A stretch of 42,475 bases of DNA from an uncultured Lachnospiraceae bacterium (GCA_947169235.1 CAMVOY010000017.1:1-42475); one strand, 5' to 3'. Positions 15,408 to 24,820 are shown, numbered from the stretch's first letter. Numbers and translations: made by a program. Notes: generated by a model not told the origin, from the sequence alone.

Positions 15408-16457
15408 ATGCGCGAGCTAAAGATCGGATCAAATGATGCCGGGCAGCGGTTTGACAAATACCTTCATAAATATCTGAAGGAGGCGTCAGGCGGCTTCATC
15501 TACAAGATGCTCCGCAAAAAGAATATAAAGCTTAATGATGCAAGGGCGGACGGTCGCGAGATCCTCAGAGAGGGAGACGTGGTGAAGCTGTGGCTTGGTG
15601 AGGATACGATAGAGAAGTTCAGGGGAAATCTATCGGTATCGTGGGATGAGGTCCCGCCTTTAAAGCCGGAAGATATCCTGTATGAGGATAAAGATATCCT
15701 GGTGATAAAAAAGGCTGTCGGAGAGCTGTCTCAAAAGGCAGATCCCAAGGATATAAGTATAAACGAGAGGATGCTCTCTTATCTGTATAAAAACGGGAGT
15801 TGGGATCCGTCAGGAACCTTTACGCCCGGTATCTGTAACCGTCTTGACAGAAACACCTCCGGGATAGTGCTTGCCGGAAAGTCACTTCTCGGGACGCAGG
15901 TTCTGTCCGAGCTTATCAAGAACAGACGGATCCGAAAGTATTATCATACAATCGTAGAAAACGATGCTTCCAAGGATTTTTCCCCGAAAGACAAACGAAA
16001 AAACTCTGAGTCGTCTCTTTTGTACTTGCAAGCAGAAGACACTCGTGGTATAATTAAAAATGGCGCTTCTGAGGAAGAAATGGATGAGGGATGGTATTTG
16101 ATCCATGCATATCTGAAGAAGGATGAAAAAACAAATCGTGTCGCATTATATGATGAGCCCGGAGAAGGACTGAGCGAGATCCGCACGGCGTACAGGATCA
16201 TCGATGTGTTTTTCGATGAGAGCTCCGGACGAACTCTCTCGAAGCTTGAGGTCGAGCTGATCACCGGAAAGACTCATCAGATAAGAGCGCACCTGGCTTC
16301 GATAGGACATCCGCTCGCAGGGGACAAAAAATACGGCGGACACGGAGCTTTGGGATATTATCTCGATGCGTATAAGGTGGTTTTCCCTGAGGATGACCGT
16401 CTGTCATCGGATATATCAGGGAAAGAGGTGACAGCTGTCACCGGGGATACGTTTTAA
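15408..16457 (+). CDS. RluA-family pseudouridine synthase
   Basis: 349 residues. An N-terminal S4 RNA-binding domain (about residues 1-65, DAGQRFDKYLHKYL) is followed by the RluA catalytic domain. The active-site motif reads NRLDRNTSGIVL with Asp147 as nucleophile; the first residue is Asn where the family usually has His. The downstream TGKTHQIRAHLASIGHPLAGDKKYG motif pair is intact. It isomerises uridine in rRNA or tRNA; which site cannot be told (RluC/RluD-like). A start after GAGAGGAAATC gives a good ribosome-binding site. It is 17 bp after the preceding gene and begins a run with the DJ-1-like gene and recU. Confidence 0.9.
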   Translation: MRELKIGSNDAGQRFDKYLHKYLKEASGGFIYKMLRKKNIKLNDARADGREILREGDVVKLWLGEDTIEKFRGNLSVSWDEVPPLKPEDILYEDKDILVIKKAVGELSQKADPKDISINERMLSYLYKNGSWDPSGTFTPGICNRLDRNTSGIVLAGKSLLGTQVLSELIKNRRIRKYYHTIVENDASKDFSPKDKRKNSESSLLYLQAEDTRGIIKNGASEEEMDEGWYLIHAYLKKDEKTNRVALYDEPGEGLSEIRTAYRIIDVFFDESSGRTLSKLEVELITGKTHQIRAHLASIGHPLAGDKKYGGHGALGYYLDAYKVVFPEDDRLSSDISGKEVTAVTGDTF

Positions 16458-16490
16458 TACTTGACATTTATTCAGACTGGAGGAATGAAA

Positions 16491-17036
16491 ATGGGAAAGG
16501 CTTTAATGGTTTTTGCAGATGGCTTTGAGACAGTTGAGGCATTGATGACAGTTGATATCCTAAGACGCGGGGGCGTCGAGGTGACGATGGCATCAATCTA
16601 CGACAGTGTGGAGGTTACAAGCTCGCAGGATGTCACGATAAAGACTGATTCCCTTCTGAAAAATGAAAACATAATGGAGTACGATATCATCATACTTCCG
16701 GGAGGACAGCCCGGGACTACCAATCTCGGACAGAGTAATGATGTCAAGCTTGCAGTGATGGCCATGAACGGCGTAAAGAAGTGGATCGCTGCCATATGTG
16801 CGGCTCCCACCGTGTTCGGTATGTATGGCATCCTGAACGGGAAAAAAGCCTGTTGTTATCCGGGACTCGAGGAAAGCTTAACGGGTGCCGAGGTGACATA
16901 TGATGATGTTACGATAGACGGGAACATCATTACGAGCAGAGGTCTGGGGACAGCGCTTGACTTTGCTCTCGCGATCCTGGAGCAGCTCACTAGCACTGCG
17001 AAATCAGCCATGATAAGAAAGTCGGTCGTTGCCTGA
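16491..17036 (+). CDS. DJ-1/PfpI-family protein
   Basis: 181 residues from ATG 16491, preceded by GGAGG at 7-nt spacing. The family features are visible: ALMVFADGFETVEAL near the N-terminus with the conserved Glu, LPGGQPGTTNL, and the nucleophile-elbow Cys in AAICAAPTVFG. Members are described as glyoxalase/deglycase-like or redox chaperone proteins; the exact reaction cannot be assigned. The final TGA shares a base with the recU start (TGATG), so the two genes are translationally coupled. Confidence 0.9.
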   Translation: MGKALMVFADGFETVEALMTVDILRRGGVEVTMASIYDSVEVTSSQDVTIKTDSLLKNENIMEYDIIILPGGQPGTTNLGQSNDVKLAVMAMNGVKKWIAAICAAPTVFGMYGILNGKKACCYPGLEESLTGAEVTYDDVTIDGNIITSRGLGTALDFALAILEQLTSTAKSAMIRKSVVA

Positions 17037-17569
17037 TGGGAACATGGAACTCGAGAGGGCTTAGGGGGTCATATCTTGAGGAACTCATAAACCTCACCAT
17101 AGAAAAATACCGAGAAAAAAACCTTGCTCTGATCCAAAAGGTTCCGACGCCCATCACGCCCATGAAGATAGACAAACAGACGCGTCATATCACGCTTGCG
17201 TATTTTGATCAAAAAAGCACGGTTGACTATATAGGAGTCGTGCAGGGAGTGCCGGTATGCTTTGACGCGAAGGAATGTCAGAAGGATTCTTTCCCTCTGG
17301 CCAATATTCACGAGCATCAGTATCGTTTCATGGAGGATTTTGAGTCTCAGGATGGGATATCCTTTCTAGTGATCTATTTCAAAGATCGTGACTCTTTTTA
17401 TTATCTTCCGTTTTCTGCCCTGAAAAGCTTTTGGACCCGTATGGAATCAGGTGGTCTGAAGCATTTCAAATACTCTGAACTTGACCCCGCATACGAGATA
17501 TCGGATTGCTCGGGAACGTTCGTGCATTTTCTCGAACCGTTGCAGCGGGATCTGTCCTCGCGCCCTTGA
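17036..17569 (+). CDS. recU: RecU Holliday-junction resolvase
   Basis: 177 residues. RecU cleaves four-way junctions in recombination and chromosome segregation in Firmicutes. Seen here: NSRG at the N-terminus, QKVPTPITP, the active-site cluster STVDYIGVVQGVPVCFDAKE with its conserved acidic residues and Lys, and FPLANIHEHQ, which is diagnostic of the family. It starts at ATG 17036, overlapping the stop of the DJ-1-like gene. Its own stop codon overlaps the -35 box of the tRNA-Gly promoter. In many Firmicutes recU neighbours ponA; here it does not. Confidence 0.92.
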   Translation: MGTWNSRGLRGSYLEELINLTIEKYREKNLALIQKVPTPITPMKIDKQTRHITLAYFDQKSTVDYIGVVQGVPVCFDAKECQKDSFPLANIHEHQYRFMEDFESQDGISFLVIYFKDRDSFYYLPFSALKSFWTRMESGGLKHFKYSELDPAYEISDCSGTFVHFLEPLQRDLSSRP

Positions 17570-17594
17570 CAAAATCGGCGTTTTATCGTAAAAT
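17566..17594 (+). promoter_or_regulatory. Promoter of tRNA-Gly
   Basis: TTGACA at 17566-17571, a 17-bp spacer and TAAAAT at 17589-17594; transcription would start about 4 nt before the tRNA. The -35 overlaps the recU stop codon. Confidence 0.8.
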
Positions 17595-17604
17595 ATTGAT
17601 TGTT

Positions 17605-17675
17605 GCAGGATTAGTACATCGGTAGTATGCCAGCTTCCCAAGCTGGAGAGGCGAGTTCGATTCTCGTATCCTGCT
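17605..17675 (+). tRNA. tRNA-Gly (anticodon CCC)
   Basis: A 71-nt cloverleaf: acceptor GCAGGAT (17605-17611) pairs with ATCCTGC (17668-17674). The anticodon stem CCAGC/GCTGG encloses the loop TTCCCAA, giving anticodon CCC, which reads GGG. The T arm GCGAG-TTCGATT-CTCGT is standard. The discriminator base is T, as expected for bacterial glycine tRNA. CCA is not encoded. A T-run of eight or more follows directly and probably terminates transcription. Confidence 0.93.
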
Positions 17676-17699
17676 TTTTTTTATATACAGGAGGTGCTT

Positions 17700-18482
17700 A
17701 TGAAATCATCACCCGAAATTCTTTCATCTTACGCCACGATTGCGAAGGCGAAGACCACGCTTCCGATATGGAAACTGATCCTTTCCGGAGTATTCGCAGG
17801 CTTTTTTATCGCCCTTGGCGGACTCGGATCTCAGGTGGCCGCTACGGCTATAGGAGGGACGGCAGGAAAGCTTGTGGGAGCCTGCGTGTTCCCGGTGGGA
17901 CTGTTTTTGGTCGTGACGGTAGGCGTTGAACTCTTTACGGGCAATTGTCTCTTGGTCGCACCGTGGTTCAGGGAATCAGGCAGCACACAAAGAACGGTGA
18001 AGGGTGTAGGAATCCTGAAAAACTGGTTGTTTGTATATCTTGGAAACTTTGTCGGTGGATTTTTGCTGGCACTGGCAGTAGTCAATTCAAATATGGACAA
18101 GATGTTTGACGGAGCATTGGGGCAAGCCATGATGTCTGCGGCTGCGTCAAAGATGGCGATCGATCCTGTAGAGGCGGTTATCAAAGCTATCCTTTGTAAT
18201 GTCCTTGTCTGCCTTGCAGTATGGGTGGCTATGGGCTCGACTAGTCTCGGAGGAAAAGCGATAGCGGTATTTGCACCGGTCATGCTTTTCGTACTCTGCG
18301 GGTTTGAGCATAGCGTTGCGAATATGTATTTTATTCCGACAGGCCTGTTCCTTGGAGCAGAAGGCAGTGTCGGTTCATTTTTGATAAACAATCTTCTTCC
18401 GGTAACGATAGGTAACATATTTGGCGGAGCCGTTATCGTCGGCGGAGGAGTGTGGGCACTTTATGCGAAGCATGAGAAATGA
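17700..18482 (+). CDS. Formate/nitrite transporter (FNT) family channel
   Basis: 260 residues from ATG 17700, preceded by AGGAGG at 5-nt spacing; GTG 17694 lies within the ribosome-binding site. Six hydrophobic helices fit the FNT pentameric channel. Family signatures include GFFIALGGLGS near the start, NWLFVYLGNFVGG in the middle, and GFEHSVANMYFIPTG carrying the central pore His. Likely substrates are formate, nitrite or hydrosulfide; for a fermentative anaerobe, formate export is the simplest guess. It lies between a tRNA gene and the c-di-GMP operon and does not seem linked to either. Confidence 0.92.
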   Translation: MKSSPEILSSYATIAKAKTTLPIWKLILSGVFAGFFIALGGLGSQVAATAIGGTAGKLVGACVFPVGLFLVVTVGVELFTGNCLLVAPWFRESGSTQRTVKGVGILKNWLFVYLGNFVGGFLLALAVVNSNMDKMFDGALGQAMMSAAASKMAIDPVEAVIKAILCNVLVCLAVWVAMGSTSLGGKAIAVFAPVMLFVLCGFEHSVANMYFIPTGLFLGAEGSVGSFLINNLLPVTIGNIFGGAVIVGGGVWALYAKHEK

Positions 18483-18508
18483 AATTATGTCAGTGTGTGA
18501 TCTGATGC

Positions 18509-20158
18509 ATGGAAAAAAGGAGCCGGCGCTCCGGAATGGTGGTAGATATGAACAGACAGCTGAATGAAGACGAGATCGTAGACGGCATAGATGAGGCCAT
18601 GAGAGAGGGCCGGATCTATGCGGTACTGCAGCCACAGATCAATCATTCTACAGGCAGAATGGTTGGTGCTGAGGCTCTTATGCGTTGGAATGATCCTGAG
18701 AACGGACTTCAGATGCCGGGGAACTTCATCCCCATACTTGAGTCTTATGATATGATCTACAAAGCGGATCTTTGTCTGTTTGAGGATGTCTGCAAGTTTA
18801 TTCGCAGCTGTTTGGATGAAAAGATTCCTGTAGTTCCCATATCATGCAATGTTTCGAGATATGATGTGTATCAGCATGATTATGTGGAGCAGGTTGAAAA
18901 GATCAGAAAAAAATACGATATTCCGGTCAGATATCTTCGATTCGAGATCACGGAGTCGTCCGCGATGGGCGGGCTCGAGCTCGTATTGCAGGTTTTAAAG
19001 GATTTTCACAAATACGGATATCTGGTGGAGATGGATGATTTCGGCAGCGGGTATTCTTCCCTGAATGTCTTAAAGGATCTGGATGTCGATATCATCAAGC
19101 TTGATATGCGATTTTTGAGAGGCGGATTTGGAGGTCGCGGTGGTACCATAGTGAGCTCCATAGTGCAGATGACAAGGTGGTTAAATACCCAGATAATCGC
19201 CGAAGGAGTAGAGACTGCCGAGCAGGCTGACTTCATGGAGAGTCTGGGCTGTTATTATATTCAGGGATATTATTATTCCGAGCCGCTTCTCAAGGAGACT
19301 TTCTTAAAAAAGCTGAAGCAGACAAATCACGAACCGCTGTCGCCTGCGTTAAATCTGATAAGGACTATAGATGCAGGGAAGTTCTGGGAGCCTGAGTCGT
19401 TAGAGACCTTGATCTTCAGCAATTTTGTCGGAGCAGCGGCTATATTTACGTATAAAGACGGAAAACCGGAGATATTAAGAGTTAATAAAAAATATATCAA
19501 AGAGCTCGGTATGAACCTTGATGAGAGAGCAATCATCGCGACAGATCCATGGAAAGGGCTAGATGATAACAACAGAGCCATCTATGACGCCGCGGTAAAA
19601 AGAGCCATAGAGTCCGGTGAAGAGGAGACCTGCGAGACGTGCAGGATCCTGTGCTCGGACAGCTGCGGGAATGCCAGGATGTGGATACGTACGAATCTCA
19701 GAGTCATTGGTAACGCGGGGGATCAGTATCTGATCTATGCCATGATCCAAAACATCACAACCGAAAAAGAGATCATGATAAAAGCGATGGGAAATGAAAA
19801 GGTCTTCAAAAACGCATTTGATCAGATCAATGTTTTCGCGTGGGAATATATCTTTGAGAACAGAGAGATGCATCCTTGTTTCAGATGCATGAGAGAATTG
19901 GGACTTCCGCCGGTGGTAGAGAACTATCCGGACCCTGTATTCGAGAGCGGGCTTTTCCCGATGGATTACAAGGATATGTATTATGACATGTTGAAAAAGC
20001 TCGAAGAGGGCGAGAAGGAGAGTGAAGCGGTCATTCCTCTAACTGCAGGGAGGATTCCGTTCCGCGTCAGATATACTACGGAGTTTGACGAAAACGGAAA
20101 ACCGTTAAAGGCGTACGGATCGGCAGTTATGGTCACGGATGAAGGAGGGCAATCATGA
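18509..20158 (+). CDS. EAL-domain c-di-GMP phosphodiesterase with C-terminal PAS-like region
   Basis: Up to 549 residues. The EAL domain spans about residues 30-280 with all usual catalytic motifs: E55-A-L with following R, the Asn in SCNVSR, EITES, MDDFGSGYSS, the Lys in IIKLD, AEGVE and IQGYYYSEP. It should therefore be an active hydrolase of c-di-GMP. The C-terminal ~250 residues look like one or two PAS-type folds. No membrane segment is seen. The start is uncertain: ATG 18509 lacks a ribosome-binding site, while ATG 18536 (GGAG 12 nt away) and ATG 18548 (GGTGG 5 nt away) also fit. The stop overlaps the next gene as ATGA. Confidence 0.88.
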   Translation: MEKRSRRSGMVVDMNRQLNEDEIVDGIDEAMREGRIYAVLQPQINHSTGRMVGAEALMRWNDPENGLQMPGNFIPILESYDMIYKADLCLFEDVCKFIRSCLDEKIPVVPISCNVSRYDVYQHDYVEQVEKIRKKYDIPVRYLRFEITESSAMGGLELVLQVLKDFHKYGYLVEMDDFGSGYSSLNVLKDLDVDIIKLDMRFLRGGFGGRGGTIVSSIVQMTRWLNTQIIAEGVETAEQADFMESLGCYYIQGYYYSEPLLKETFLKKLKQTNHEPLSPALNLIRTIDAGKFWEPESLETLIFSNFVGAAAIFTYKDGKPEILRVNKKYIKELGMNLDERAIIATDPWKGLDDNNRAIYDAAVKRAIESGEEETCETCRILCSDSCGNARMWIRTNLRVIGNAGDQYLIYAMIQNITTEKEIMIKAMGNEKVFKNAFDQINVFAWEYIFENREMHPCFRCMRELGLPPVVENYPDPVFESGLFPMDYKDMYYDMLKKLEEGEKESEAVIPLTAGRIPFRVRYTTEFDENGKPLKAYGSAVMVTDEGGQS

Positions 20159-21762
20159 AGAATAAGAGTTCACATGGGTTGATGTTCAGGTTTTCCATGG
20201 TGTTTGTTATATTTGCATTGGTTATCCTTTCCGTAACAGGTTTTGCGACATACCTGTCACAGATGAAAAGCTACAAAGTTGAGTGCGAGAATAATATCAG
20301 AAATATCGGAGAATATCTCGCTGCTCTTATGAAAAATGACGGCTCTGATTTCATAAAATATCAGGATTATTTTATGAATAATTATAAAGATATGAAGATC
20401 GATTTTGACTTCAACAGTTTCGAGGAAGCAAGGCAGGTTTTCATCAAGGCTTTCTCAGAAAAATACCCGGGAAAAGCCCTTGGGATCGATGTTCAGATCG
20501 AGGAGACACCGAAAGATATACAGGAAAAATACTTTACTTATTTTCATGAATACTGGCTTCTGACATTTGAAAAAGCACGTACTATTTTTCATCTTCCTTA
20601 CACTTATTATCTTGTTATGGGCGATGATCGTGCGAGACTTGACAGTCTCAAGGAAGGTCAGGATACAAGATACAATGTATGCTACATGATCGATGGTGAA
20701 CGTACTCAAGATGAGGAAAGGAGTACGGAATCAGAAAAGCTCCTTTACCTTGGAGACACTTATTACAATGCCCGTGAGGAAAATGAGCTTGAATGGAACA
20801 CATGGGAAACAGGCAAAAGACAGGATGGATTCAGAGAGTGGGATAATGACTGGGGACACACCTACAGTTGCTATACTCCGCTTATCATCGAGGGCAAAAA
20901 GCTCGGTATAATCGGTACCGAGATAGAGGTCGAGACGGTCAATAAGGGCATTCTTATGAACACCCTCGAGCAGACAGGGATCATCGCAGCCATACTTGTT
21001 ATCGGGTTGATCGTGATGCTTGTGATAGTAAGGCAGAGATTTATTCGAAAGATGACGAAGCTGGAGAGTGCCATGTCGAAGTACTCAAATACCAAAGATG
21101 TGTCAATAGCCGATGAGGTTGAAAAGGCATTCTCGGGACGCGACGAGATAGATTCGCTCGGGAAGGCATTCGCACTGATGGTACGCGAGGTGGCTGAATA
21201 CATGCAAAAGATGATCCGTGCCAACCGTCAGCTGGAGGTATCGAGAAAACGTGAGCATGAGATGAGTGAACTCGCGATCAGGGATTCTCTCACAGGCATC
21301 AGAAACAAGACAGCATATGATCGTGAAGTGTTTAAGATAGAACGCGAGATAGAGGAAGGCGAAACCATATTCGGTGTAGCTATGTGCGATCTGAATTACC
21401 TTAAAAAGATCAATGATAATTATGGTCATGAAAAGGGTGATATGGCGATACAGAAACTGTGTCGCGTTATCTGCGTAACATTTGCGCATTCACCGGTATT
21501 CCGTATAGGTGGAGATGAGTTCGCTATCATTCTTAAAAACAATGATTATGCGGCGGTGGACAGCCTGATCGAGAAGTTCGATGCTGAACTGAAGGCAATG
21601 TCTTATGACGGAACAGCGGAAATGTGGGAGGCTCCGTCAGCTGCCATCGGGTACGCACTTTACGATGAAAAGCTCGATCATGGTTCGTATGAATCAGTGT
21701 TCAAGCGTGCTGATGGTGAGATGTACAGAAAAAAGGAAGAGATGAAGGCGGTGAGAGAGTGA
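20155..21762 (+). CDS. Membrane GGDEF diguanylate cyclase
   Basis: 535 residues: TM1 at about 13-33, an extracytoplasmic sensor of about 240 residues, TM2 at about 277-299, a HAMP-like linker (RKMTKLESAM...), a short coiled coil, then a GGDEF domain. The active-site loop GGDEF is intact at residues 452-456, with DSLTGIRNKTAYD at the domain entry. The RxxD inhibitory site usually found just upstream is absent, so product inhibition through that site is unlikely. It is coupled to the EAL gene by an ATGA overlap with GGAGGG 5 nt away. A c-di-GMP synthase and hydrolase are therefore made from one message. The next gene also overlaps. Confidence 0.92.
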   Translation: MKNKSSHGLMFRFSMVFVIFALVILSVTGFATYLSQMKSYKVECENNIRNIGEYLAALMKNDGSDFIKYQDYFMNNYKDMKIDFDFNSFEEARQVFIKAFSEKYPGKALGIDVQIEETPKDIQEKYFTYFHEYWLLTFEKARTIFHLPYTYYLVMGDDRARLDSLKEGQDTRYNVCYMIDGERTQDEERSTESEKLLYLGDTYYNAREENELEWNTWETGKRQDGFREWDNDWGHTYSCYTPLIIEGKKLGIIGTEIEVETVNKGILMNTLEQTGIIAAILVIGLIVMLVIVRQRFIRKMTKLESAMSKYSNTKDVSIADEVEKAFSGRDEIDSLGKAFALMVREVAEYMQKMIRANRQLEVSRKREHEMSELAIRDSLTGIRNKTAYDREVFKIEREIEEGETIFGVAMCDLNYLKKINDNYGHEKGDMAIQKLCRVICVTFAHSPVFRIGGDEFAIILKNNDYAAVDSLIEKFDAELKAMSYDGTAEMWEAPSAAIGYALYDEKLDHGSYESVFKRADGEMYRKKEEMKAVRE

Positions 21763-22442
21763 GTAACGACGGTGTGAGGATCATTGAGATCAAAAGCAGT
21801 GTTCTAAAGGACAATGATGCTGAGGCAGAAAAACTCAGAAAAGAATTGAAGGACAGAGGTATATTTTTGCTGAATATGATGTCGTCTCCGGGTTCCGGCA
21901 AGACTACCACGCTCGGTCAGACGGTAAAAAGACTTAAAGAAAAATACAGTATCGGAGTGATGGAAGCCGATATCGATTCGGATGTGGATGCGAAGACGAT
22001 AGCTGATCTGGGAGTACACGCCATCCAGCTTCATACGGGTGGAATGTGCCATCTCGATGCGGGTATGACAAAGCAGGGACTCGATGAGCTCACCGAAAAA
22101 AAGGTCGAGCTCGTCATACTGGAGAATGTAGGGAATCTCGTCTGTCCTGCGGAGTTTGATACGGGTGCATGCAAAAATGTAATGATCCTGTCGGTGCCGG
22201 AGGGCGACGATAAACCGCTAAAGTATCCGCTCATGTTCTCGATCTGTGATGTCGTACTCATCAATAAAACAGATGTGATGCCATACTTTGATTTTGATAT
22301 GGATGAGGCAAAAAAGAATATAAAAAAGAGAAATCCTGATGCGTTGGTGATCCCGATCTGCGCAAAGACGGGTGAGGGTATCGACGAATGGTGTGAGTGG
22401 CTGAGCGCGCAGGTGGATGCATGGCTGGAAACAGAAAAATAG
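21759..22442 (+). CDS. hypB: HypB, nickel-insertion GTPase for [NiFe]-hydrogenase
   Basis: 227 residues. HypB is a GTPase that helps HypA deliver nickel to hydrogenase (and sometimes urease). Seen: Walker A SSPGSGKTT at about residues 42-50, MEADIDSDVDA, the metal-site segment GGMCHLDAGM with adjacent Cys and His, GNLVCPAEFD, and NKTDV for guanine recognition. The N-terminus lacks a His-rich nickel store. It starts at GTG 21759 overlapping the cyclase stop (GTGA) and overlaps the glycosylase gene at its 3' end. No hypA, hydrogenase or other hyp gene is in the window, so it is a detached member of the pathway. Confidence 0.93.
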   Translation: MSNDGVRIIEIKSSVLKDNDAEAEKLRKELKDRGIFLLNMMSSPGSGKTTTLGQTVKRLKEKYSIGVMEADIDSDVDAKTIADLGVHAIQLHTGGMCHLDAGMTKQGLDELTEKKVELVILENVGNLVCPAEFDTGACKNVMILSVPEGDDKPLKYPLMFSICDVVLINKTDVMPYFDFDMDEAKKNIKKRNPDALVIPICAKTGEGIDEWCEWLSAQVDAWLETEK

Positions 22443-23242
22443 TAATAAAAGATGATCTCGATCTGGAGAAGATAAGGGTATCCGGTCAGGCGTTTCGGAT
22501 CCGGGCGATGGATGACGGAACATATCGGTTTATCACCGGTGAGGATGTTTTGTACATCAGAAATACAAATGCTGACGAGTATGAGATATCATGTTCCGAA
22601 GAAGAGTTTAAAGCTGTTTGGCACGACTATTTTGACCTGGACAGAAGCTATTCGCTTATCAGAAAAGAGTTCAGAGGGCGTCATGGATTTATTGACGAAT
22701 CCATGGATAACGGTAAGGGAATAAGGATACTGAGACAGGATCCCTTCGAGATGCTTATCACTTTCATTATCTCTCAGCGTAAGAGTATTCCGGCGATCGC
22801 TTCATCGGTTGAGAAGCTGTGTGAAAGATATGGAAAGATAATAGATACAAAACGGGAAAAGATCTATTCTTTTCCCACACCGAATGCTCTTTTCGAAGCA
22901 TCGGATGAAGAGCTTGCAAAATGCAGTCTGGGATACAGAACGCCTTATGTAGCCGATGCGGCATACAGGGTAGCGACCGGACAAATGGATTTATCTGCTC
23001 TTAAAAAGCTTACGGATGAGGAACTTTTTAATGAGTTAATAAAGGTTCATGGGGTAGGAAAAAAAGTGGCTAATTGTATATGCCTTTTTGCATACTCCAG
23101 AATGGGTATGGTCCCCGTCGATGTATGGATACAAAGAGCGATAGAACAAAGGTGTGACGGAGTGTCACCGTTCGAGCTTTTCGGGGAGTATGCCGGTATC
23201 ATGCAACAGTATATTTTTTATAATATGCGAATGAACTATTGA
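22421..23242 (+). CDS. OGG1-type 8-oxoguanine DNA glycosylase
   Basis: 273 residues from ATG 22421. This is an HhH-GPD glycosylase of the OGG1 group: an N-terminal beta domain (SGQAFRIRAMDDGTYRFITG), FEMLITFIISQRKSIPAI, and the helix-hairpin-helix VHGVGKKVANCICLF with the catalytic Lys in GVGKKVA. Then VPVDVWIQRAIEQR follows, carrying the catalytic Asp. It should remove 8-oxoguanine and cut the strand in base-excision repair. The start overlaps the last 22 bp of hypB. Earlier in-frame ATG 22397 would overlap further and has no better ribosome-binding site. Confidence 0.9.
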   Translation: MAGNRKIVIKDDLDLEKIRVSGQAFRIRAMDDGTYRFITGEDVLYIRNTNADEYEISCSEEEFKAVWHDYFDLDRSYSLIRKEFRGRHGFIDESMDNGKGIRILRQDPFEMLITFIISQRKSIPAIASSVEKLCERYGKIIDTKREKIYSFPTPNALFEASDEELAKCSLGYRTPYVADAAYRVATGQMDLSALKKLTDEELFNELIKVHGVGKKVANCICLFAYSRMGMVPVDVWIQRAIEQRCDGVSPFELFGEYAGIMQQYIFYNMRMNY

Positions 23243-23282
23243 AGGGTATTGTAAACACAAGAAATCAAAACGGAGGATGTGT

Positions 23283-24311
23283 ATGAGAAGATGGGAAGGT
23301 TATGAAAAAGGTGTGAATGTCGGTGGATGGTTATCTCAGTGTGACCATACCAAAGAGACATATGACAATTTTGTGCGTCAGGAAGATTTTAAGACGATCG
23401 CTGGCTGGGGGCTTGATCATGTGCGTGTTCCCGTGGATTATGATCTGGTTGAGGACAAGGACGGGAATGCAAGGCCTGAGGGTTATGAATACATAGATAA
23501 TGCGATCAGATGGTGTCAGGAGAACAATCTTAACATGATACTCGATCTGCACAAGACGTTCGGCTTCTCATTTGACGACGGAGAGGGTGAGGATGGATTC
23601 TTTGATAATCCTGCCTATCAGGAGCGATTCTATAAGCTTTGGGAAAGTTTTGCCAACAGATACGGAAAGTATTCCGATATGCTTGCTTTCGAGCTTCTCA
23701 ATGAGGTTACGAAAAAGGAATATATGGACAAATGGAACGAGATCTCAGATGTCTGTATAAAGAAGATCAGAAGGATAGCACCGAATGTTTATATCCTGAT
23801 CGGTGGATATTATAACAACAGTATCGAGTCACTTCCGAGCCTGCGTATGCCTGCGGATGATCATATCATTTATACATTTCACTGCTACGAGCCGCTGATC
23901 TTTACTCATCAGGGAGCGTATTGGGCACCGGGCATGGATACTTCATTCAGACTTTCGCTCGACTCTACCTACGACGAGATGAATGATCATTCAAAGGAGC
24001 AGCTCTCACAGGTGACAGTTGGCTTCGCCGGTATGAATCCGAATGATAAGTTCGGACCGGAGTATTTTGAAAGGCTGTTTGCTGAGGCCGTAAAACTGGC
24101 AGAAGAGAGAAATGTCCCTCTTTACTGCGGTGAGTACGGAGTTATCGATCTCGCGGACGTTGATGAGAGTCTCGCATGGTACAAGGTCATAAATGCCGCA
24201 TTCAAAAAACACGGCATCGGAAGAGCTGCGTGGAACTTCCGGGGAAAGGATTTCGGTATATTGGACGACCATATGAAAACGGTCGCAGATGAGATAGTGA
24301 AGTATCTGTAA
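23283..24311 (+). CDS. Cytosolic GH5-family glycoside hydrolase
   Basis: 342 residues from ATG 23283 (GGAGG 6 nt away). A TIM-barrel beta-glycanase of family GH5: KGVNVGGWLSQ at the first strand, HVRVPVDY, DLHKTFG, the acid/base Glu in FELLNEV (about residue 139) and the nucleophile Glu in YCGEYGV (about residue 280). There is no signal peptide or carbohydrate-binding module. It should act on imported cello-, xylo- or mixed-linkage oligosaccharides, as known for intracellular GH5 enzymes of rumen bacteria (substrate is inference). Confidence 0.9.
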   Translation: MRRWEGYEKGVNVGGWLSQCDHTKETYDNFVRQEDFKTIAGWGLDHVRVPVDYDLVEDKDGNARPEGYEYIDNAIRWCQENNLNMILDLHKTFGFSFDDGEGEDGFFDNPAYQERFYKLWESFANRYGKYSDMLAFELLNEVTKKEYMDKWNEISDVCIKKIRRIAPNVYILIGGYYNNSIESLPSLRMPADDHIIYTFHCYEPLIFTHQGAYWAPGMDTSFRLSLDSTYDEMNDHSKEQLSQVTVGFAGMNPNDKFGPEYFERLFAEAVKLAEERNVPLYCGEYGVIDLADVDESLAWYKVINAAFKKHGIGRAAWNFRGKDFGILDDHMKTVADEIVKYL

Positions 24312-24364
24312 AAACAGAATACGGATATAGGATTACAAAACAGGATTACAGGAGAAAACAGAAT

Positions 24365-24820
24365 ATGGTTCGAATTCTTTTTATCTGCCACGGTAACGTG
24401 TGCAGGTCAAGTTGTGCTGAGTACGTTTTCAAGGACATGATCAAAAAAGAAGGATGTTCGGATGATTTTTATATCGAATCCAAGGCAACATCCACGGAGG
24501 AAATTGGAAACGGAGTATACCCGCCGATGGAGAGAGTTTTGATCTCTCACGGCATCACATGCAGCGGACACAGAGCCCGCCAGATGAAAAAAGACGATTA
24601 TGATGATTTTGACTTGATCATCGGAATGGATTCCGAGAACATGTTTTACATGAAGAGGCTGTGGCCGGATGATCAGGGAGAAAAACTGAGGTTGTTACTC
24701 GATTATACCGATAATCCGAGGGAGATATCGGATCCATGGTATACCAGGGACTTTGAAAAGGCTTTCAAAGAGATAGAGGAGGGGTGTACGGCACTCCTTG
24801 AGCATTTGTCAGAAAAATAA
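24365..24820 (+). CDS. Low-molecular-weight protein tyrosine phosphatase
   Basis: 151 residues. The P-loop C(X)5R motif reads CHGNVCRS near the N-terminus (residues 8-15), and the general acid Asp is in ISDPWYTRDFE near residue 123. The length matches the family. AGGAG lies 8 nt before ATG 24365. LMW phosphatases act on phosphotyrosine in exopolysaccharide kinases or on phosphoarginine in Firmicutes; no kinase or polysaccharide gene is near to choose between them. Confidence 0.93.
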   Translation: MVRILFICHGNVCRSSCAEYVFKDMIKKEGCSDDFYIESKATSTEEIGNGVYPPMERVLISHGITCSGHRARQMKKDDYDDFDLIIGMDSENMFYMKRLWPDDQGEKLRLLLDYTDNPREISDPWYTRDFEKAFKEIEEGCTALLEHLSEK

